Shown: positions 60,530 to 64,000 of the stretch, piece after piece
How positions within the stretch are numbered: the first letter of the stretch is position 1
Layout: each line of letters starts with the position of its first letter
Assembly: GCA_023407175.1 (NCBI GenBank)
Contig: JAEYMU010000053.1
Location: 806,001 to 870,000 of the forward strand
DNA: 64,000 nucleotides
Direction of reading: 5' to 3'
DNA from: Bacillota bacterium
Lineage (GTDB): Bacteria > Bacillota_A > Clostridia > Lachnospirales > Lachnospiraceae
The notes under the pieces: generated by a model
The model's input: only the letters and a program-made list of their open reading frames with translations
The model's database searches: none
What the model was told of the DNA's origin: nothing
Made by a program: the position numbers and the translations under genes

Positions 60530-61543
60530 CTATCTTAATATTTTGACAGAGGCACCTTTTTCCAGTTCTCCGGGAATCATAATCTGCTCGATCAGGGTGG
60601 TTCTGGGTTTTTCAATCAGGTCGATCAGCTTCTCCGCAGCCTTTCTGCCCATCATCGCCGTATCTTGATTGATCGTTGTGAGGGGCGGATTAATATATTT
60701 TGTAACACGGATACCATCGTAACCGGTAACGGAGATGTCGTCCGGAATGGAAAGTCCCCGGGATTTGATGGCGTTTATTCCGCCGATACCCGCAAAATCA
60801 TCCGGAAACATAATGCAGGTGGGAGGATTCTTAAGGTCCAGCAGCTCACTCGCGGCTATCGCCGTCTTCTCCGTGTCGCGGTAGGGTACCTCCTTCATAT
60901 ATTCATCCGGAAGCTCCAGGCCAAGCTCCTCTGCCGTTTTGTAAAAGCTGGATAAACGGGTCTGGGTAACTGCGGATTTCGCTCCGTGGATAAATGCAAT
61001 CCTGCGGTGCCCGCATTCATGGATATATGTTACTAAATCCCGGATTCCTCTTACATTATCGGACATAATGGCTACCCTGTTGTTAAATAAATGATCAATT
61101 GTCACAATGGGCATATCACTTTGTATTAATTCATGTACCTCGATTTCGTCAAAATTGATGCAAGCGATCACCACCCCGTCAACTCCCCGGTACCTGCAGC
61201 AGTCCAGATAGGACATCCGGTCCTTCCTCTGCTTGCTCCCGTTGATAAATGTAATATCATATCCATGCATTTCCGCAGTTATCTTAAAATTCTCAAGGAT
61301 GGATACAAAATAGTCATGTGTCAGGCCGCTTCGCGCTTCGTCAATAAACAATACGCCAAGGTTATATGTCTTATTTATCTTCAATGCCCTGGCCGAGGAA
61401 TTCGGGAAATACCCCATCTCCTTTGCGGTCCTTTTGATATACTCCTTTGTCTCTTTTCCAATATCCTTATGTCCATTCAACGCCTTACTGACAGTAGCAA
61501 TTGATACTCCGCATGCGTTGGCAATATCCTTCATGGACGTCAT
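60530..61543 (-). CDS. LacI-family transcriptional regulator
   Basis: The 337-residue protein has the LacI helix-turn-helix (MTSMKDIANACGVSIATVSKA; residues 5-26, with VSKALNGH hinge region) and a periplasmic-binding-like ligand domain (~60-335; FPDDFAGIGGINAI). It would repress sugar-use genes in the absence of inducer. GGAGG precedes the start. No sugar gene is adjacent, so it may act elsewhere. The upstream stretch 61544-61737 has no recognised gene. Confidence 0.94.
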   Translation of the reverse strand: MTSMKDIANACGVSIATVSKALNGHKDIGKETKEYIKRTAKEMGYFPNSSARALKINKTYNLGVLFIDEARSGLTHDYFVSILENFKITAEMHGYDITFINGSKQRKDRMSYLDCCRYRGVDGVVIACINFDEIEVHELIQSDMPIVTIDHLFNNRVAIMSDNVRGIRDLVTYIHECGHRRIAFIHGAKSAVTQTRLSSFYKTAEELGLELPDEYMKEVPYRDTEKTAIAASELLDLKNPPTCIMFPDDFAGIGGINAIKSRGLSIPDDISVTGYDGIRVTKYINPPLTTINQDTAMMGRKAAEKLIDLIEKPRTTLIEQIMIPGELEKGASVKILR

Positions 61544-61737
61544 ACTAATTCCTCCTAAAGTTCAAGCCTTTCATCCGTTACCTTTATGTTATCTGATTAC
61601 GCAGAATCAGTCACTTAATCGTTTACGGTAAAACCTACATAAGTTAATATACGCTAAATTAGATTATTATGCAACAGTTTTTATATTACAGTGATTTTGA
61701 AAAATAATGTAAAATACCCTTGATAAATGAGCAGAAA

Positions 61738-61783
61738 ATGGGTGCCCAGACATGATATTTTATCCTGTCCGGACACCCGCTTT
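61738..61783 (-). terminator. Terminator of the aldo-keto reductase gene
   Basis: GGGTGCCCAGACA and TGTCCGGACACCC form an imperfect long stem (61740-61777). On the minus strand the exit is ATTTTC, so it is a plausible but not ideal terminator. Confidence 0.65.
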
Positions 61784-61785
61784 TA

Positions 61786-62907
61786 TTATTCCAGTATTCC
61801 TGCAACCTCTTTCAGAGAGTCAATGATATCAATATGCTGTGGACAATGGCTTTCACAGGAACCACAGGCAATACAGTCCGAAGCCTTTCCGCCATCTCTG
61901 ACTATCCACCGATAGGAGCCCCTGGAGCCCTCCAGATTCTGGTATAGCTTATAATCCTTATAGCTTTTGAATACCTCCGGTATATTAATCTTCTGTGGAC
62001 ATTCGTCCACACAGTATTTGCACCCGGTACAGGGAATTGTAGGGATTTTAGCCAATTCTTTCACTACCTTGTCAATCACCTCATATTCCTGCTCCTTAAG
62101 GGGCTTAAAATCTGACATATAGCTTAAATTATCCTCCATCTGGGACCGGTCGGACATGCCGCTCAATACCGTTATGACGCCCTCCAGCGATGCGCTGTAG
62201 CGTACTGCCCAGGAGGGGACGGACAGCTTCGGATTTACCTTCTTAAACATCTCCTGAATCTCCGGCCGCATTACCGCTAAGGAACCACCCTTCACCGGCT
62301 CCATGATGATTACAGGGATATTATGCTTTCTGGCAACCTCATAGCATTCCCTTGACTGAACCTCCGGGTTATCCCAATCCACATAATTAATCTGCAGCTG
62401 GACAAATTCACTTTCCGGGTGATGCTCAAGTATCTCCTCTAAGACATCCGCCTTATCATGGAAGGAAAAACCCAGGTGCTTTATCAGGCCCTTCTTCTTC
62501 ATACCCAGGCCAAATTTCCATCCTCCGTTTTCATCCAATTGCTTTGCTCTGTCCCGATCCAGTGCATGTAATAAATAATAATCAAAATATCCGGCTCCGG
62601 TCCGCTCTAACTGTATGTCAAAATATTTCTGAAAATCCTCATACTTCTTCACCATCCAGACCGGCATCTTTGTTGCAAGCTGAAAGGCGTCTCTCGGATA
62701 ACGCTTCACGATAGCCTCTTTTGCGGCTTCCTCTGATTTTCCGTTGGTATAAACGTATGCGGTATCAAAATAGGTAAAGCCTGCCGCCATATAACGGTCC
62801 ACCATTGTCTTTGTCTGCTCTATGTCGATTTCTTCTCCAATCATTGGCAGACGCATTAGTCCAAACCCCAGCTTTGGTATGTCTTTCCCCAGATAATCCT
62901 TGCTCAT
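61786..62907 (-). CDS. Aldo-keto reductase with C-terminal [4Fe-4S] domain
   Basis: The 373-residue protein has an AKR barrel (~1-285; FDTAYVYTNG, LGFSFHDKADVL) and a ferredoxin-like C-terminus (CTGCKYCVDECPQKINIP and CIACGSCESHCPQHIDI) that binds two clusters. Such fused reductases are common in anaerobes and reduce unknown carbonyls or process sugars. ATG 62907 follows GGAGGAAAAGA; the extension to 62949 is dropped. It is divergent from a MerR gene with a 19-bp-spaced promoter between them. Confidence 0.93.
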   Translation of the reverse strand: MSKDYLGKDIPKLGFGLMRLPMIGEEIDIEQTKTMVDRYMAAGFTYFDTAYVYTNGKSEEAAKEAIVKRYPRDAFQLATKMPVWMVKKYEDFQKYFDIQLERTGAGYFDYYLLHALDRDRAKQLDENGGWKFGLGMKKKGLIKHLGFSFHDKADVLEEILEHHPESEFVQLQINYVDWDNPEVQSRECYEVARKHNIPVIIMEPVKGGSLAVMRPEIQEMFKKVNPKLSVPSWAVRYSASLEGVITVLSGMSDRSQMEDNLSYMSDFKPLKEQEYEVIDKVVKELAKIPTIPCTGCKYCVDECPQKINIPEVFKSYKDYKLYQNLEGSRGSYRWIVRDGGKASDCIACGSCESHCPQHIDIIDSLKEVAGILE

Positions 62908-63003
62908 TCTTTTCCTCCTAACATTTGTGCAGGGCATTTTTCCTTTCATAAGTAAATTCGTCCTATGAATTATGCTTTTGGCTAACCCTGCATCGAAATT
63001 TCA

Positions 63004-63032
63004 TTGTCAATATTGTCCTATTGTGTTATGCT
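63004..63032 (+). promoter_or_regulatory. Promoter of the MerR gene
   Basis: TTGTCA (63004-63009), 17 bases, TATGCT (63027-63032). The start would be near 63039, inside the reductase promoter on the other strand. Confidence 0.6.
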
Positions 63033-63033
63033 T

Positions 63034-63064
63034 ATTGTAGTGCATTCGAGTAACTCTAAGTCAA
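63034..63064 (-). promoter_or_regulatory. MerR-type promoter/operator of the aldo-keto reductase
   Basis: On the minus strand TTGACT (63064-63059) and TACAAT (63039-63034) are separated by 19 bases, the long spacing that MerR-family activators correct by untwisting DNA. The spacer contains the partly symmetric TTAGAGTTACTCGAA, suited as operator. Confidence 0.75.
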
Positions 63065-63089
63065 TACAAAATTTAAGGAGAAAAATAAA

Positions 63090-63506
63090 ATGGCTACTTA
63101 TACCGTAAAGCAGATTTCTGATAAATTCACCCTTTCCTCCCATACCATACGTTTTTATGATGACCAGGGTCTTATTCCCGATGTAATTCGGGATGAGCAT
63201 GGAACAAGACTGTTTACCGAGGAAAACCTTGACTGGATATCCCTTGTCCTGTGCTTAAGAAATACCGGCATGTCCATCGCAGATATCCGGCATTATATTG
63301 ATTTATGCCGTGCGGGAGAAAGTACCGTCTTTGAACGATACCAGATTATTATGAAGCAAAAGCAAAGAGCCGAGGCTGATTTAAAGGAGATGCAGCACCG
63401 TCTGGAGATACTGGGCCTTAAGGAAAGCTGCTACGAGCAAATCCTGTCGCAAAAAGCAGGGGATGCCTGTAATCCTGCGGCGAAAAAGGCTGCCGTACAA
63501 AAATAA
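63090..63506 (+). CDS. MerR-family transcriptional regulator
   Basis: The 138-residue protein has a MerR winged helix (YTVKQISDKFTLSSHTIRFY, ~4-23; LIPDVIRDEHGTRLF) and a dimerisation coil (~80-115). One Cys lies near the end (ESCYEQIL), so it may be a thiol or aldehyde sensor like AdhR/NmlR, which control similar reductases. It is divergent from the aldo-keto reductase and probably activates it. Confidence 0.92.
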   Translation: MATYTVKQISDKFTLSSHTIRFYDDQGLIPDVIRDEHGTRLFTEENLDWISLVLCLRNTGMSIADIRHYIDLCRAGESTVFERYQIIMKQKQRAEADLKEMQHRLEILGLKESCYEQILSQKAGDACNPAAKKAAVQK

Positions 63507-63512
63507 GTAAAA

Positions 63513-63541
63513 GGCAGGGGCAGACCTTATCTGCCCCTGCC
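63513..63541. terminator. Convergent terminator between MerR and phosphotransferase genes
   Basis: GGCAGGGGCAG (63513-63523) pairs with CTGCCCCTGCC (63531-63541). The minus-strand exit is TTTTAC; on the plus strand ATATACTTTT follows. Confidence 0.75.
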
Positions 63542-63549
63542 ATATACTT

Positions 63550-64000
63550 TTAGGCAGGGCTGTTTATTTTTTCTACCCATTCCAGCAGCATTTTACTGCC
63601 CCATTCATAGGCCCACCGGTTGTCGTACTGCCGATAGTCACATTCCAGACAGGATATCAAAAACAGGAAGATATCATACCACCTGGCTCTGATTAACTGA
63701 TCCCGATTTAGTCCGGTTATTCCATAACCCTCAAAAAATGCTTTTTCCTCGAAGCAGGTTCGAAAGCCTACCTCCATAAGCTCATCCGCCCATAAACACC
63801 GTTCAAAATCTATCAGCCCTGTAACCCTGTCTTCATCAATGAAAACATTACCGGCCCAGATATCCCAATGCACCAGGCTGGGCACCTTAACCTGCTCAAA
63901 CACCTCCCTGTCCCTGTCCAGCAGAGAAAGCAGCGTGTCCTTAGGGACCTTGATGTCAATATTCATTCTGTCCGCATCATTGTAGGTGTCACAAAGCATA
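63550..64000 (-). CDS. Aminoglycoside-phosphotransferase-like protein, C-terminal part
   Basis: The frame encodes about 150 residues and continues past the window end. VHWDIWAGNVFIDEDR and GLIDFERCLWAD are the catalytic Asp/Asn loop and the metal Asp of the APH/choline-kinase fold. Such proteins phosphorylate small molecules; resistance activity is not implied. An ATG at 63999 is probably internal, because the N-terminal ATP-binding lobe is missing here. Confidence 0.75.
   Translation of the reverse strand, partial: MLCDTYNDADRMNIDIKVPKDTLLSLLDRDREVFEQVKVPSLVHWDIWAGNVFIDEDRVTGLIDFERCLWADELMEVGFRTCFEEKAFFEGYGITGLNRDQLIRARWYDIFLFLISCLECDYRQYDNRWAYEWGSKMLLEWVEKINSPA

Overview
The window comes from a moderate-GC, anaerobic, spore-forming Clostridia member, most likely a Lachnospiraceae-type genome. 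The evidence is the gene set and order: mazG-hup-rqcP-yabP beside spoVT; ywlC(tsaC)-ywlE-rpiB; gdpP-rplI-dnaB; mecA; a Csp-type subtilase pair; a 2[4Fe-4S] ferredoxin; YesM/YesN with a sugar ABC transporter; and an uncharacterised coat-like repeat protein. No rRNA, tRNA, CRISPR array or prophage structural gene was seen.

Layout. 1-2.8 kb: sporulation and housekeeping genes (yabP fragment, rqcP, hup, mazG, spoVT). 2.9-8.6 kb: two Csp-like subtilases, one of which has lost its catalytic serine, and a chemoreceptor. 8.7-18.2 kb: dtd, a deoxyinosine glycosylase, deoB, a PAP2 membrane protein, a glycosyltransferase, an M29 aminopeptidase, a large membrane-anchored protein and a methyltransferase. 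18.4-24.4 kb: a collagen-like repeat protein, a YwmB-like protein, a DUF402 protein, rpiB, an arginine/tyrosine phosphatase and tsaC.

The main discovery is at 24.6-35.1 kb. The cortex/germination amidase gene cwlD is split in two. Its 3' part (24581-25150) and 5' part (34908-35063) lie on the same strand and share the codon CAT (His). They are separated by exactly 9,760 bp. Joining them at that codon gives an uninterrupted 240-residue CwlD with a membrane anchor and all zinc-ligand motifs. The intervening DNA carries a full-length large serine recombinase, a 47-codon basic ORF just upstream of it, a near-perfect sigma-E type -10 box in front of both, and metabolic cargo (GH2 glycosidase, IMP cyclohydrolase-like, esterase, nitroreductase, HIT protein, AraC-GGDEF regulator, ATPase). 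The ends show imperfect inverted arms like an attP site. This is the organisation of a skin-type element, a sporulation gene restored by developmentally timed excision, but here in cwlD. Excision itself is inferred, not seen.

35.2-40.5 kb: a GH18/SH3 spore-type hydrolase, a kinase and P-loop-like pair whose P-loops lack the lysine, and mecA. 40.6-52.5 kb: one minus-strand carbohydrate-use locus (YesM/YesN, binding lipoprotein, two permeases, VOC protein, sugar isomerase-like protein, DUF5107-TPR protein). 52.8-64 kb: a chemoreceptor, a DUF1858 protein, ferredoxin, a MerR-like protein, dnaB, rplI, gdpP, a LacI regulator, a divergent aldo-keto reductase/MerR pair and a truncated phosphotransferase.
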